DNA from: Sistotremastrum niveocremeum HHB9708
Lineage: Eukaryota > Basidiomycota > Agaricomycetes > Sistotremastrales > Sistotremastraceae
Length of the DNA: 64,000 bases
Reading direction: 5' to 3'
NCBI GenBank assembly: GCA_001630475.1
Contig: KV419404.1
Location: 44,225 to 108,224, forward strand
Part shown: one piece after another, positions 35,115-48,159 of the stretch
Numbering within the stretch: the stretch's first letter is position 1
Layout of the letters: the number at the start of each line of letters is the position of its first letter
Program-made: the position numbers and the translations under genes
The notes under the pieces: generated by a model
What the model saw: the letters and a program-made list of their open reading frames with translations, nothing else
Databases searched by the model: none
Told to the model about the DNA's origin: nothing

Positions 35115-35906
35115 ATGCCACCACAGTCGGTGCCACGGTCACCGAGAGTGCTTCCAATCAGGAGACAACTTCGTTCGCACATACTTTACAGCGGAACAAA
35201 TTCTCTACATGTAAGTTGTTTGCGAAATTTATCCCTCGATCCTTCCACTGTCCAGCAAGAGCTCCTCCGCCACCGCTGGACCACCGATCGTCCAGTAGCA
35301 TGTTTAAACAAACGCACGTTTGGCAATGTCTTGCCAGGCCGCAACGTTTCACTAGTTCGGTACATGGAACCTTGCCGCCTGGACATCCAATATCAAACGG
35401 CTGCTGAAAAGACATGCGCGAGGAGCCCGGAGGAGTGAATCACTGTACATATCCTGAGGCGTCTTCCTAATCACAATCTTGAACATTGTCTTTGAGATTT
35501 GGTCGCTTGATCAGCTTGATGCGCTTTATCCCCACAAACAGTCGCAGGCGCTCCTGTTCGCATGTTCCTTCTCTGTGTCTGTCTATTCTCGTGGCCTTTG
35601 CCTCACCGACCTCTTACAGTACTCTGTTTCACTGATGGTTTTGCCGGAGAAGTGATATCAGAAGAGCAACTACTACCAGTACTAGTACAATGGCCTATTG
35701 CAAAAAAACGATACAACTTTGTAGTTCGAGATAAGCCTGTAGAGATTTACATATCGATTGCAGAACCAAATGGCCTCAAGACATACTCAGTACGCGGTGG
35801 ATATTACTCGAAAATAAAGCGTGGACTCGGATCACAATTGGAGAGGAATATGAAGGCGCTATATAATGCAGATTCGACGCCCAGGCCTAAAGCGTCTGCG
35901 AGATGA
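35115..35906 (+). CDS. Candidate uncharacterised gene, exon-like frames
   Basis: Plus-strand frames look coding but no full model is certain. An ATG at 35115 opens MPPQSVPRSPRVLPIRRQLR; a 45-nt GT-AG interval starting at about 35211 is in frame. A later frame (to 35906) reads VVRDKPVEIYISIAEPNGLK, TYSVRGGYYSKIKRGLGSQL and ALYNADSTPRPKASAR. The latter has the look of real protein (charged, few biased codons), but I do not recognise a family, and joining of the parts is a guess. It may be a decayed gene. Confidence 0.3.
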
Positions 35907-35989
35907 TATGAGGGTAGAAGGTCTAGGATTCACGATGGTGAGCCAGAAGCAATAATTAGGGCCAACTTTAGACCACAAAAGGTAGAAAG

Positions 35990-36850
35990 AATGCAGGTGG
36001 AATGGCTATCTGGCTATGAAGGATGCTTTCAGTGATGTTCAAAATACTGATCCCGCCGCGCCACGAACTCACTTGTGTCTCCAAATTTTTGGTCTTCCCC
36101 TTCGACAAAGAGTGCGAAGACGAGCTGCTCTCGAATTGGACTGCGAAAGGAGGCGAGTTAGCGGTGAGGTATGGCAGACACAGGGACGGACCTGACACGG
36201 AACGATACAAATGATGAGTTGAGGACCTGGATGTCGATGCATCTTGATGTGGAGACCTTACCCACCGTCCCGACGCGGCAAGCGATCAGATCTCCCGGCC
36301 ATTCACAACGCTAGCCGCGTTGCTGGTCCTGACAGAGACGTCCTGCAAGCGTTGTGGGGAGAGGAAAAGGCCTCGAGGGTATCTCGGAACAAGGTGTCGA
36401 AGAGTCTCTGCTCATCCACGACACTATCCGTGTCGCTGTGTTGGTCTCCAAGAACACTTCGCGCCAGTGAGGCACCCGCGACCACCAGTCTGCAAGCACG
36501 ACCACGAGTGGCCGCCTCAGCGGAGCTAGATGATCTACAGAATGCCCAGCACCGTTGCTTCCACCTTGTCTTCCGAGAGGCTCTCAGAGCGAGTCGATGG
36601 CGAGAATCGACTGCAGTGAAGGTGGGGAGGAAGAGAGTGCAGAATTAGCGCCTAAGCGAACAGTGGATACACACGACGCAGCGGAGTCTAGGGCGCAGTT
36701 TCAAATCGAGTTCATTCCAGAGCTCTCAGAAATTTCGTTGATAGTACTAGTCAAAGGGTCGAGAAAGCAATGCAAGAGGACGTCGGTGCAGCAGCCTGCC
36801 AGTGAGCGGAAGTAGATGTCGGGAACCGGATGAGGCCATGGAGACGGTTA
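35990..36850 (-). other. Candidate minus-strand exons, function unknown
   Basis: Minus-strand frames at 36303-36640 (for example SVLGDQHSDTDSVVDEQRLF, DTLFRDTLEAFSSPHNACR) and at 36060-36160 (SSSSSHSLSKGKTKNLETQ) are separated by a good-looking GT-AG interval ending CTTTCGCAG near 36150. GC content is higher than around it. No motif or family recognised; it could be a lineage-specific or decaying gene. Confidence 0.2.
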
Positions 36851-37079
36851 CTCAGGGCTCAGAGGCGGGTGCCGAGCTTCGTTGCTAGCCCGGCACGATA
36901 TCCGGTTTCCGAACCCGGCTTGAGTTTTGCTAACGCCTTTTCGTGCAGGAAGCTTTGCCAACGAGACCAGTACAAAAGACGACCCACGGGAACACGCCTG
37001 ATGTGCTTGACCATGCAAAACTCTTCCAGAAGTGTCTGTTTGGAGCACGAATCGATCCCCGACCACCACTTTCTATAAG

Positions 37080-37275
37080 TAACTTTCAGCACCTGAGACT
37101 ATTCTCTTCCCCTTTCTGCCACTACAGTCGTTTTACAGCATCGACTTCTTGTCCCAGCCTCTTCCTCGCCCGCTGGTAGCTCTTTGAAGCGTGGACAACC
37201 CCCGGGTTATGATACTCAGCAACAGGTTTACTGTTGTGGTTGGGCTTGGGCCTCCGCCAGCATAGCGGGGAATGT
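37080..37275. repeat. Dispersed hairpin repeat, copy 3
   Basis: Shares CAGCATCGACTTCTTGTCC and a CCTCGCCCGCTGGT-type stretch with copy 2, then CCCGGGTTAT and the hairpin CAACAG (37220-37225), loop GTTTA, CTGTTG (37231-37236), followed by GGGCTTGGGCCTCCGCC. It lies about 18 kb from copies 1 and 2. Confidence 0.5.
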
Positions 37276-39665
37276 GCGCTTTACATCTAATCAATCGTAT
37301 TCGTCGGAACTATATCAGATTTTCATCTGTAAGGTAAGCGTCTCGGCCATCCTCCATTTTTGACTGGAATAGCGTTTGCATCACCCTTCAGCTATGATAT
37401 TTTGTTCTGCAAGTGCTGTGTGGTCTCCCATTGGGTGCGTTGTCAGAAGCATTTTCTGGCTAACGTCGTATCCTGTCTCGCAGCTGAACCGATAATCTAC
37501 CATTCTCTTTGTAATGGTAGATGTTCGAATAATCGCGCCTGGGCCATTCGTAAGCCCATTACCACGGACATGTCCCCAACTTCCCATCACCCGAACCTTC
37601 CGGGCTTGTTAAACTTGCAGTAAGCAAATCTACAGTGGTCCTTCACATTGAGTAATAGTGACAGTGCAGTTCAAATATAGTATCGTTTATTGAGATCCTG
37701 AACAGTGTTCTCACACTCCAAAATCAGGGGAGACTGAAAGTGCTACAAGAACCAAAATGGTGGTGGATCACAACTCGTTTGCCTCCCACAAGCTTTCATA
37801 CAGAGCACTCTGTATCAGCACTCGTTGAGCTTATTTTCTCCACTGTATCGGCATCCACCTTCCGCGCCAGAAGGATGTTATTACACCGACCAGTGCCCGC
37901 GGGATGGTTTCTTGCCAGTGGAGCTCGACGACCATGACGCATTGCTTAGTCCTTAAATCAAGTTAAATCTCTTAAGGACCATTGTTTGGGGACGAAAGCC
38001 GCTTTATGTTATGGTAAGAGCCACCAAGCAAAATGCAAGAGATGGCTCCGGATGAAATGCCGGTGTGAGGTGAGCACGAGTGGGCTGCGGGACGGACAAA
38101 TATTCTCGTGAAATCACAGCTGATGCACTAATGAGAGAAGTGAATACTGACAAAAACTTGGCCTTACAGCACCTCATGTTTCTTTCATTCGCCCTCGTTC
38201 TTGCAATTTGGCGCCGAGGTCCGTCTCCAATATTAAACCCTGCGTTGGAATGCCTTGCAGGGTTCATACAGTCAACTATGGGCGACCTCTGCTCTCCTAG
38301 AATCAAACTCATGGTTTCCGACTATATCGTGACACTGATTCATGTTTAGGTTGACGGGTGTGGAAAATCTGAAGATCGGCTCTCCGCCTCTGATCCGACA
38401 TCAATGATGCGGTATCAAATGACTGTGTCAGTCTTTCGAAGAGAGCTGGAATAATGTATCTTCATTTGACTCTCGATTCGCCGAAGAGTGTGAAACACGG
38501 TGGACACGGTGGCCCTTTTGAGAGGAAACCTTTTGAAAGGAATAACATAACTGGATCTCGTTTGGCACTGGATAGCTTTCAATCAATGCAACTTGTCATC
38601 AGACAAGCTATCCAGAGTCTCGAGAGTCTTGCATGTGCCCACGCTCCTTTAAAGTCAATTTAGTCGCTGTTACCGAGCAGTGATGTTTCAGTCGAACCCT
38701 GATGTGAGACGCCCCAGTCGAATTTTTGATCCACAATTTTGTTCATTCTTGACAAGACTCTATGATACATGTACCTGGGACCCTCTCATGATTCAGTAAT
38801 CTGAACTCACACTAAATGGCGGTAGTTCCCTGAGACACTACCTGAAAAGGGTATCGAAAGCGCTGGTGACGGGATGTGATAGCGTCAAAAGAAGAGATCT
38901 CTCCGATCTGGTTCACATTTGCCTGAAACGTTTAGAACTGACAGCTTGCCATATTCCAGAATTCTTGAGTTACAATTACAAGCAGACTGACCCGGTTTTT
39001 CATTCTGGAACAACTCTGGAGGCTTTCCGTATAGTTCGGTCCGTGGTGCGAACCGAGATAGATGTGAATCTTGCGAATCCAATGGAGGCGCCTTATAGTC
39101 AATATGCCTTAGAAATCGGGTCCGGTCCTCGGTCTTTAGATTGAGTTCTGGGTGTGCACTGCAATTGGTCCGTCTGTTCGGAAGTGGCGTGTGATTGAAG
39201 AAACCAAAAGATCTATCAGTCTTGGAAAAATATACATAAATTCGTAGAATATCGCGCAGCACAGTGAGGACAAAAGCGGGGAAAAGTACGTTATCTTTCT
39301 GGCTGAATCCTGTTTCAATTAATCCGCAAATGAATACTGGGAAGCGAAGGAGGTAGTCGGTGATGGTTGCTGCGAATTTGGGTGGGAAGACAGGGAAGAT
39401 ATCGGGGTTTGAAAGTGTTTATGTAACGGGTAAGGTTCATCGTCGCATCAGCCGCCGTCTGCCTGGTCTGAGCGCAGTGCTCACTGTTCTGGACGACTGA
39501 ACGACACCGACGACGAGCCTGCGTTGGCAATCTCTGTATCTTTCCCTGTTTTTCTTTTCTGGTCTCCTTGTCTGGCGCGTCATAGAGCCTTTTCCGTTCC
39601 TTTATAGCAGAAAAACAAGACCTCATTACCAACTACGACGACCCAGATACGCGCTTTCAACCATC
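37276..39665. other. 2.4-kb gene-poor spacer
   Basis: Short frames only. The longest (plus 38866-39144, minus 38885-39262) show no recognisable motifs. The last few hundred bases upstream of 39666 must hold the promoter of the RING-PH-VWA gene. Confidence 0.4.
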
Positions 39666-42600
39666 ATGCAAGGGCGCGAAGATATCCATTCATGGGCGAG
39701 CTCGTCGACTGTTGTCAGCTCTGGTCCCTACTATCCTTCGTCACCCCCGGTCCCCGTAGTCTCTAATCAGGATTCTGATTCGGAAGACGACTGTCCAGTC
39801 TGTCTCGAACCTTTATCCTTTTCCTTCCGTCTTCCAGGCGAAAAGCCCCATATCGTGCCAGAATGTGGACATGCGCTGCACGAAGTAAGCAAAATCATCA
39901 AGCCTCATCCCGTAGCGCCACTGATCATCATTTTAGGCCTGCTTCTCAGCCGTGTATGGCCCAGTTCCTCGCTCTGGCGTGGCTCCTCAGAAGTCTCCTG
40001 GTGTCTGTGGTGTTTGCCGCCGACCGATGAAAGTTGGTGATAGTGATAGCGGACGATCCAACAAGTTGGCCGCTCTCACTGGTATGGCTGATCGTGTTGG
40101 TCCGAACACCCTTTATCCCGGACGAGATACTCCTGCGGGGAGTCGTAGCACGATTATGCAGACGCCTCAACCTCGAAGTCCCAACGACGACGACCCCCTG
40201 GATTTCCATGGCGGGAGCATTAAATCCTCCGGCTCAGGGGAGCAAACATCCAGCTACATTGTCGCCCCTTCCATTCAGGCACGCCCTGAATTCAGCACGA
40301 TCACTAGAACTGGAGACGCCTCTCAGCCCCTTACATGCATTGTCGTCGTCGAACTCCCGTCACGACGCAATGCCTCACGGCAAGTCCCAGGACCCGTCAT
40401 GTCGGAATATCGGCCACAGGTGCAACCTGAGCGGCAGCTTTCCCCTGGCTCTCGGCTAGAGCCACCAGCCCCCTATTCTCCCCATCGTCCTCCTTCGCCC
40501 CAGGAGTCTGTAACATCGCAGGCTTACTCGTACAATCCGACTCCCCAAAATGGTTCCCCTCCGCCCGACTCACCTTTCGGTTCGATTACCGAAGACCTGC
40601 GCAATCGTATCATCGACTGGAAAGGACACCCGCTGTCTCGCCTCGGAACTCTACAGATGTTTGATATTTTGAACGTCCGGAGAGATTCCTTGGTCCGTGA
40701 ATTCTTCGTGTATCTCTTCAAAGAGGCCATCATTTGTGTGGTCGAAGAGCGGAAGCGGTCCATCGGTCGCTTGTTGGGCTCCGAAACCGCAACCCAAGCG
40801 TCGCAGACGAAAGGCGTCCTCAGGCTCAAAGGGAGGATCTATATCAAGCACATCAAGCGCGTCTCTGATACATCAGTCATGAACGAGTTGAGCCTGACGA
40901 TCGACATGGAGGATGAGCGATTGGAGTCTTTCATCCTTCTTTTCAATAACAGATCCTCTCTCGAAGCCTGGCGACATACCATCTCTGGGCTGGTTGCAAG
41001 ATATCAAAAGCCGTCTCCAAGCGCTCGGCACACCGAATATGATGAATTTGGAGGAAGATTAGGAAGTCCACCCATCACGGGCAAGGCAGCGAGGATGTTG
41101 AGTGGAAGCAGCCAGGGTACGGACTTCACCCGATCGAGTGTAAGCGCTGCCGACAGTATATTAGCAACCGGCAGTCCTCGCGACACCGTATCGTCTTCAA
41201 CATCGCAAAATTCTGGGCCTTATTCTATCGCCAATGGACGCCTGGCCAAGATGCCTGAAGAGCCTGAAGATGGAGCGTCAATGCATTCTCGTGATTATCA
41301 GAGTCACCCATCTCCTCCTGTTGTATCGCTTGTCACGCCCCATGTTACTTCAGGACCTTCGAACTCTTTACCGGCACTCCCTCATCCTGCAATGGATGTT
41401 ATCCTTATTATCTCACTCCCTCCGCCAAACGCGACACGCTCAACTGCCGACTTGAAGTTGCGTGTCATCAAAACATCGCTAGATTTCATTTTGGCGAGTT
41501 TGGGTGGGAATGATCGTCTGTCATTGGTCACTTTTGAAGTTGGAATGGGTGGCAGAGTTCGTAAGACGCCATTCCTGAGAGTTGGGCGAGGACAGGGTGG
41601 TGCGAGACTTGCTGCGTTCGTCAGCACCATTGGAGAGCCGTACGAAGAAGGGAGAGAGGATGTGTTTGCGATCAGGACTGGGAAGGACGAGAAGACAGAT
41701 GTCGTGACTGCAGTTAACCATGGTAAGGATCGGTGGCATGGCGACTTTGTCGAATGCTAACACCAGCCACAGCGCTCGATAATGTCTTGCAGCGCAAACA
41801 ACGCAATTCCATTTCTGGCATGCTCCTTGTCAGCGACGCTCCTGATAGTGCGCGAAGGGCTCAGATGGACTTGGTTCTGGCGCGTGCGGAGGCAGCGAAG
41901 TGAGTTTAATCGTTATATTGTTGCGAGAGTCACTCAAACTCCGACGAACAATAGCATTGCCATACACTCTTTCGGATACGGTCGTTCGCACGACCCCGCC
42001 AGCCTCTGGTTGATGTCTAATCATACCAGTGGTACATACACCTTCGTCAAAGAATGGTTGGTGTTGTTTCACATCCACTTTCTTCCCTCTGAAATTGACT
42101 CCTCACTCAATACAGGTATGATCTACGAGACTGCCTTGCCGGGTGTCTCGGAGGTATGATGTCCATTGGATTGAACCACATGAAGATGCATCTCAAAGTG
42201 GTCGATGGCCATCGCTTCCGAATTCGAAAGGTTGCCGGCGTCACCGGTGCCATTCTTTCCTCAGATGGGCGAAACGTCGACATTGAGCTGGGCGAGATTC
42301 GCTACGGAGAGAAGAAAGAGATGTTGGTGGAGCTCGATCTCGATAACACCGAAGATACGAACGGCCGTGCCGGAGCTGGTCAATCACGTGGTCCTATGAA
42401 CGGGACAGACCAGTATATGCAACGCCTAGGCATTGACTCGCTATCTTTGTCTGATTCTCCCAGCGATCTCGTTGATGGTATCATGGATCGGATGATCGAC
42501 GAAGTTCCTGTGTTCGAGCTGGATGGATCGTTCTTTGATCCTCAGGCGGGGAAGAGCGTCTCGCGACTTGCACATCCCGTTCTTTTGACTGTAACTTTAC

Positions 42601-43153
42601 TTCCCTCCCCCGGAAGCCGGCCACGCACACCTTCCACACCATCTGATCCTGTCATCGTCAGGAGAAGAATGGAACTTCTGGCATCTGACATGATCACCCG
42701 AACACTCGTACTGGCGTCGAAGAAAAACTTCCCTCAGGCATCAAAGATTTTATCTGAGACTAAACGGATCCTCAACACTGTTCTCCAAAATATCACAACT
42801 GGTCTTCCACCGCCGAGTTCGAATGGTAGTACCATCCGCAACCGCAAGGAGGTCCTTACTCTGAGTGCTGTCCGCGCGTTGCAATCCATCCTGCAAGATA
42901 TTCAGACGCTCTCCGAAGCGCTGGAGGAAAACGTTCAGGGCTTCGCCTTTGATCAGCGCAACTTTGGCGCGCAACAGGTTAGCGATCACTTCTCCAGGTA
43001 TCAGGTATCTTTGCTCACATCTTTGGACAGGCAATGATACTGCGCGATCAAAAATCTTGGACTGGCCGCACGGCCACCGAGCACCTATTCTGGACCATTG
43101 ATAATTCAATTGAACTTTTCTCACGCAGCACTGACTGGGTCGGCCGCGAGTGA
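39666..43153 (+). CDS. RING-PH-VWA scaffold protein with Ste5/Far1-like architecture
   Basis: Six exons: 39666-39884, 39937-41722, 41773-41899, 41955-42056, 42116-42977 and 43031-43153, giving about 1,072 residues. An N-terminal RING (CPVCLEPL, CGHALHEACF, CGVCRRPM, residues about 42-105) is followed by a Pro/Ser-rich linker. A PH domain lies at about 300-430 (RLGTLQMFDILNVRRDSL, FFVYLFKEAIICVVEE, LESFILLFNNRSSLEAW). A VWA domain starts near 560 (MDVILIISLPPPN, FILASLGGNDRLSLVTF, GMLLVSDAPDSARRA, IHSFGYGRSHDPASL). The last exon ends FSRSTDWVGRE. The order RING-PH-VWA is that of Ste5-type MAPK scaffolds of the pheromone pathway. By family it could bring G-beta-gamma, membrane and kinase modules together; that function is inferred from architecture only. 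Confidence 0.82.
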
Positions 43154-43547
43154 TGGATCTGTTTCTGTTCCGACTGCTGTTCTATTGGTCTATTGCTTCT
43201 TCCTTTTCTCATCCTCAGACACTCGTTTTTAGCTTGTCGCTCTTTTAGGTCTTATGATATGCGTACGCATACTTCTACACTTAGTTTAATGTACTAGTTC
43301 TCGCCAGGCTTTCGCTATAGGGTGTCGCTTGGCTTTGTTTATAACTCTTTCTGTACGTTTACGACTATAATCTACATTGTATGCAGGGTAGTCGGTTGTT
43401 CAAAAACAAAAATTCAATGATAATGGAATTTGCACTGTCAACGAACATGATCCAAAGAACACAGCGAGTAGGAAATAAGCAAAGATCAACATACAGAAAG
43501 CTAAAAGATGCTAGATAAAACCCCGTACACAAAGATAAATCAACTGC
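43154..43547. other. Convergent 3' intergenic region
   Basis: 394 bp of AT-rich sequence between the stops of the RING-PH-VWA gene and the copper ATPase; no gene seen. Confidence 0.5.
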
Positions 43548-46500
43548 TCATACTCTTGAGCTCATCTCAACAGGCACTTCGCTATATCCCATCGCCCGTC
43601 GACCAGAGGACCCACGGGTGAAGTCTCGCACTCCATCCCATGCATCGGCCAAAGCGATTTTAGCACTATCCCACATCGTCTCATGCTGCAACACTTCCCC
43701 ATCCATCAAACTATCATCCGGTCTTCTCCACCACTTAAGCGTCAAACTACTCGTAACGACGCTAACGCTCGAAAATGCCATAGCAGCACCAGCCATCATA
43801 GGATGAAGATGTAGGCCCCACGGAAGGAATAAGCCCATTGCGAGTGGAATTCCGATGACGTTGTATATGCATGCCCAGACGAGGTTTCGGCGGATGACTT
43901 TGTAGATTGCGCGAGAAAGGTTGAGGGCGGCGGCGACGTCGAGGAGGTCTGAGCGCATGAGGACAACGTCTGCTGCTTCGATTGCGACGGATGTGCCTGA
44001 GGAGAGGGCTATGCCGACTGTGGATGCGACGAGTGCGGGAGAGTCATTGATACCATCGCCAACCTATCAGAAACAGATTAGCTACTGAAAGAGACTGTTC
44101 GAGGAAGAAATATACCATTGCCACAACAGGTCCTTCTTTCTCAATCATCTCGGTGATAACTTTAGCTTTGCCTTGGGGACTCATGCGCGACCATACGGCG
44201 TCTGGATGAATGCCGACTTGTTTTGCCACAGCTCGAGCCGTAGCTTCACTATCTCCCGTCATGAGATGGACGTCAATTCCCATAGCTTGAAGAGCACGAA
44301 TAGCAGCCGCTGATGATTTCTTGGGTTCATCAGCGAGAGCCATGGCTAAAACAGGTACACGACGACCGGACGAGGAGATAGATGCAAAAATGACCGTTCG
44401 TGCTTGACTGGTATGCGAGTCTTCGAAATCTGCGAGCGTGGGAGGAAGATCACGGTCTGAGATGAAAGAAGATGTGCCGATGTAGATGTCATACGAAGTC
44501 GAAGCAGAACCAATGGTTCCGTTGGAAGGAAGAGTGACATGGGCTTTTACACCGGCTCCCGTGACACTTTCGAATGAATCGATAGCCACTTCAGGTACGG
44601 AGGGTCCGAGCTTGGATAACGTCTCTTTGCCGTAAACAGCGACGGCTTTGGCGAGAGGATGTTCTGAGCGAGCTTCAGCTGCAGCGACCATAGCAAGAAC
44701 AGCAGCTCTAGTGGTCTTTCCATCCGCACTGAGAGTGCTCAAGGCCAACGGTCCTTCTGAACGGGGTGTCTTCTCGGGATCATACGAATCGTGCGTAGAA
44801 GCCCATGCGACTGAGACAAGCTTGAGCTTGCCATCAGTTACAGTCCCAGTTTTATCCAAGACGATCCGTTTGATATTCTTGCTGGCCTCGAGTGCGCGAC
44901 CGCCTTTGATGAGAATACCATTCTTCGCGCCGACGCCACTTCCGACCATGATAGCCGTCGGTGTGCTCAGTCCAAGTGCACAAGGACAAGCCACCACGAC
45001 GACCGAGATACACAATTTGAGACAAACGGCAAGTTTACTCGATCCCGTATGATGGAATACAGCAGGGAGAGCTGTATCGGGAAGAACGTGAGCGACGACC
45101 ATCCACGCTACAAACGTAGCCGCAGCGAGAGAAATGACAGCAGGAACGAAATATCCCGCTACTCGATCTGCGAAAGCTTGGATGGGGGCTTTAGAGGTCT
45201 GAGCTTCTTCGACGAGTTTGACAATTTGCGCAAGAGTTGTATCTTTTCCTGCGCGAGTGACGACCATGTCGAATGTCCCTAGTCCGTTGACCGTTCCGCC
45301 GATAACGGCGTCGCCTTGTTGTTTCAAGACTGGGATAGGTTCGCCTGTCACTGCGCTCTCGTCTACGCTGGATGTGCCTTTGACGACTGTACCGTCCGCA
45401 GGGATCTTATCGCCGGGAACGATTTTAACAGTATCGCCAACCTGAACGAGCTCAGTTGGGACTCTCCGTTCCTGAGTACACGTCGGTGCATCGGTGTAAA
45501 TCGTAGCCATTGACGGAGCGAGCGCCATCAAATCCGTCAATGCAGCTGATGTCTTGCCTTTGGCAAGATTCTCGAGGTATCGGCCTAAGGAAACGAATGT
45601 GATCAACATCGTGGAGGTGTCGAAGAAGACTGTAGGATGATATTCGGCTTCGTCACCGATGAAGGCGAAGAACATCGCAAAGACGGAGTAGACGAATGCA
45701 GCTGTCGTCCCGAGGACAACGAGCACGTCCATCGTCGCTGTGCCGTGCTTTAGCGATTTGTATGCGTTGCGATAGAATCGCTTCCCAACCCAAAATTGGA
45801 CCGGGATAGTAAGGAACAGGCAAAGTGTGTCCCCAACGTAGATCCCGTTCGCAAGTTTGAAATCGACGAATGGGCGAGTGATAGAGGCCATAGGCATGCA
45901 CATCGATATGATGAATACGGGAACGGCAAAAGCGACGCTCGTGAGGAATTTATGACGCCATTCTTGTATCTCTTTAGTGCGAGTGAGGGATTGAATTTGA
46001 GTTGCATCCTGATGGTCTGAGAGGACGGCGTTGTACCCCATGTCTTCGATCCGTTCGACCATCTCTCGTGGGCCGATCATCGTTCGGTCGAATTCGAAGC
46101 GACCAATCCCGGTGACTTCGCTCACCGAGGCTGATTTGATACCAGGCATGGAAAGAAGACCCGTTTGGATGTTGCTGCTGCATGAGTCACATGTCATGCC
46201 GTAGATACGGAGAACGACTGTGTCTGATGAGGCGGGTGGGATGTGTGTTGCATCGAAGCCTATGTCGGATATTTCCTACGCTCAAGATTAGAGAATATAG
46301 TAGGGCGCAAAGGTGTGTACGAACTGAGACGAGCTTCTCGACGTTCCATAGAGAGGTATCGTACTCGACGACGGCACGTTCGGCTAGTAAGGCGACCTTG
46401 ATGGAATGGATACCAGGCTGATTTCGAAGCATCGATTCTATCGACTGTAAAGACAGGTCAGAAATGGACTGTGCGTATCATTCATGGAGCTAATCACCTC

Positions 46501-46683
46501 GACGCAAGAGCCACAAGTCATGCCCTCTACTCTCAGCTCACACTTGCCTTCCTCGCCATCCTGCTGCGCGCCGTCAAGCGAAGTTGGCTCTGGGTCGAGC
46601 ATGATGGAACCTTGTTCGGGGGGAGCTGATCTGGGGAAAAGAGAGCCAATGGCAGCAGATAAAGGAGCAATGATATTCGACAT
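43548..46683 (-). CDS. ccc2: Copper-transporting P1B-type ATPase (Ccc2/ATP7-like)
   Basis: Starts at ATG 46683 ([20 protein letters not shown]). Two N-terminal heavy-metal domains carry GMTCGSCVE (about 46520) and [10 protein letters not shown] (about 46195). They are followed by six or more membrane segments, the phosphatase motif TGEP, the metal-binding CPC helix ([13 protein letters not shown], about 44990), the phosphorylation site DKTGT (about 44850), the P1B signature SEHPLAKAV, and [17 protein letters not shown]. After an intron near 44050-44110 comes [14 protein letters not shown]. It ends [11 protein letters not shown]. Three or four introns. Ccc2 pumps Cu(I) from cytosolic chaperone Atx1 into the Golgi lumen to load multicopper oxidases (ferroxidase, laccases). 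Confidence 0.95.
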
Positions 46684-48159
46684 TGAATCCGAAGAACACG
46701 TATAAGGTCGTCGTGGTATTACAGGTCCAAAGCGCTCAGACTCGGGCTCGTCAGGGGATGCTCGCAATAGACTCGATAAAGGATTAAGGATAAGAAAAAA
46801 TGAGGAGACAATGGAGAGCGGGTTGAAGGTGATTGAGGTGTTGTGGGTTGATTAGGAGTGCCCGCCAGCGGGAGAAATGGGATGGCAGCGAGGAGATGGT
46901 GAGAAACGATGAGTGAATTAGTGTAGTAAGCGAGTCGGTCCCGTGCCGAACCGGCTATCTCCGGCAATTACCCGATCTCCGTGCCGACGCCATTGTTTCA
47001 GCCAACGTTTCAACCAGAACATGCATATGCCTGGATGACTCATTTTCGAGCTGGATCCAGCGTCTTCAAGGACTCTGCAGAACTTTTCAACAAAGCGGCA
47101 AGTTGGGAAATATCCTTCAACGCTCAATCTCGTGCTCATCATTCGGACATTCAGCAGGGAATTGAGCGGCGGAAACGACAGTTTGACGACATCCGTTGGT
47201 CATCTTTGGTCTGCAAAGCATGCAACATCTGCTATCGAGAAGCACAACAAGGAACGCGTCATTGGCTTATGCGACATTACGATTGACACTCTCGGTTCAA
47301 GAATCTCTTGTGCTTCTTAGAGGATGGCTTCTCCTTCTTACACTTGCTTAGACTTCAGGCTTATGAGGTCACACTGGTACTTGTGCTCGGGACTTGAAGT
47401 AATCTCCCCAACTCTCCAGGAAAATTCACACATATCGCCTACTTAGGATGCCTTTGGTGAATGCAATTGCATCTAGGAAATCAAGGGCACATACTCGAAT
47501 CTGTACGAGCATGGGGATTTTTACATTCACTGGCAAACTCGAAGCAACCAATTAAAGTTCTCTCGATTCCCTTCGGTTGTCTTTTGTCAATCCTCCGTGG
47601 AATTTTCTTGCGCGACTTCGCTGTCGACGAGCAACCACCGCCCTCTGGTGGAGAATCCCATTGCCTGGAACACGGCATTCGTAGGCTTTCGGGTCAAACT
47701 CAACGAAAGTTCTGCGGAGATATCCATGGTTTAGCTATTTGGGGCACGAATATTTCCTCCTCCTCCAAATCGACACTTCGACAACACCACGGCCCACTCG
47801 ACTCTTCTTCATTGTTAACCTATCTCTGGGTCTCCCTTAGGACGCATGCTTCTATACTATTGCAGACGCACGACGAATATTCCTCGGGGGCTTTGAGAAG
47901 GGAAATTACTCGCGAAGTTGCAAAAATATTCAGGGCTAGTAGAATCGTCTAAATATAGAGATAGGTTATCTCGACATCTTCCAATGACAATATAGGAATT
48001 TTCTCAATGGCCCTCATGAAACCAACACTCGATCAACAGTTGGTTCAACATCGACTGCTTTGATGGAACCAAATATAGCGAGGTTCTCACGCTAAAATCA
48101 AACAGCCACGCCTCGCCCCGCCACGTCCAACTTTCGTCTTGTTACCCGCCACGAGCACC
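46684..48159. promoter_or_regulatory. Divergent 1.5-kb upstream region of ccc2 and pmt4
   Basis: Separates two divergent genes. Short frames (for example plus 47461-47952, 163 codons) show no recognisable protein. I did not find a clear named element; copper-response elements were not evident by eye. Confidence 0.4.

Noticed and set aside
46684-46767. Upstream extension of the copper ATPase start (RASPDEPESERFGPVIPRR)
   Set aside because: The longer frame begins with a non-ATG codon; the first ATG in frame is at 46683.
47461-47952. 163-codon open frame upstream of pmt4
   Set aside because: No recognisable domain, no plausible splice partners and low-quality composition; most likely a chance frame in the ccc2-pmt4 spacer.
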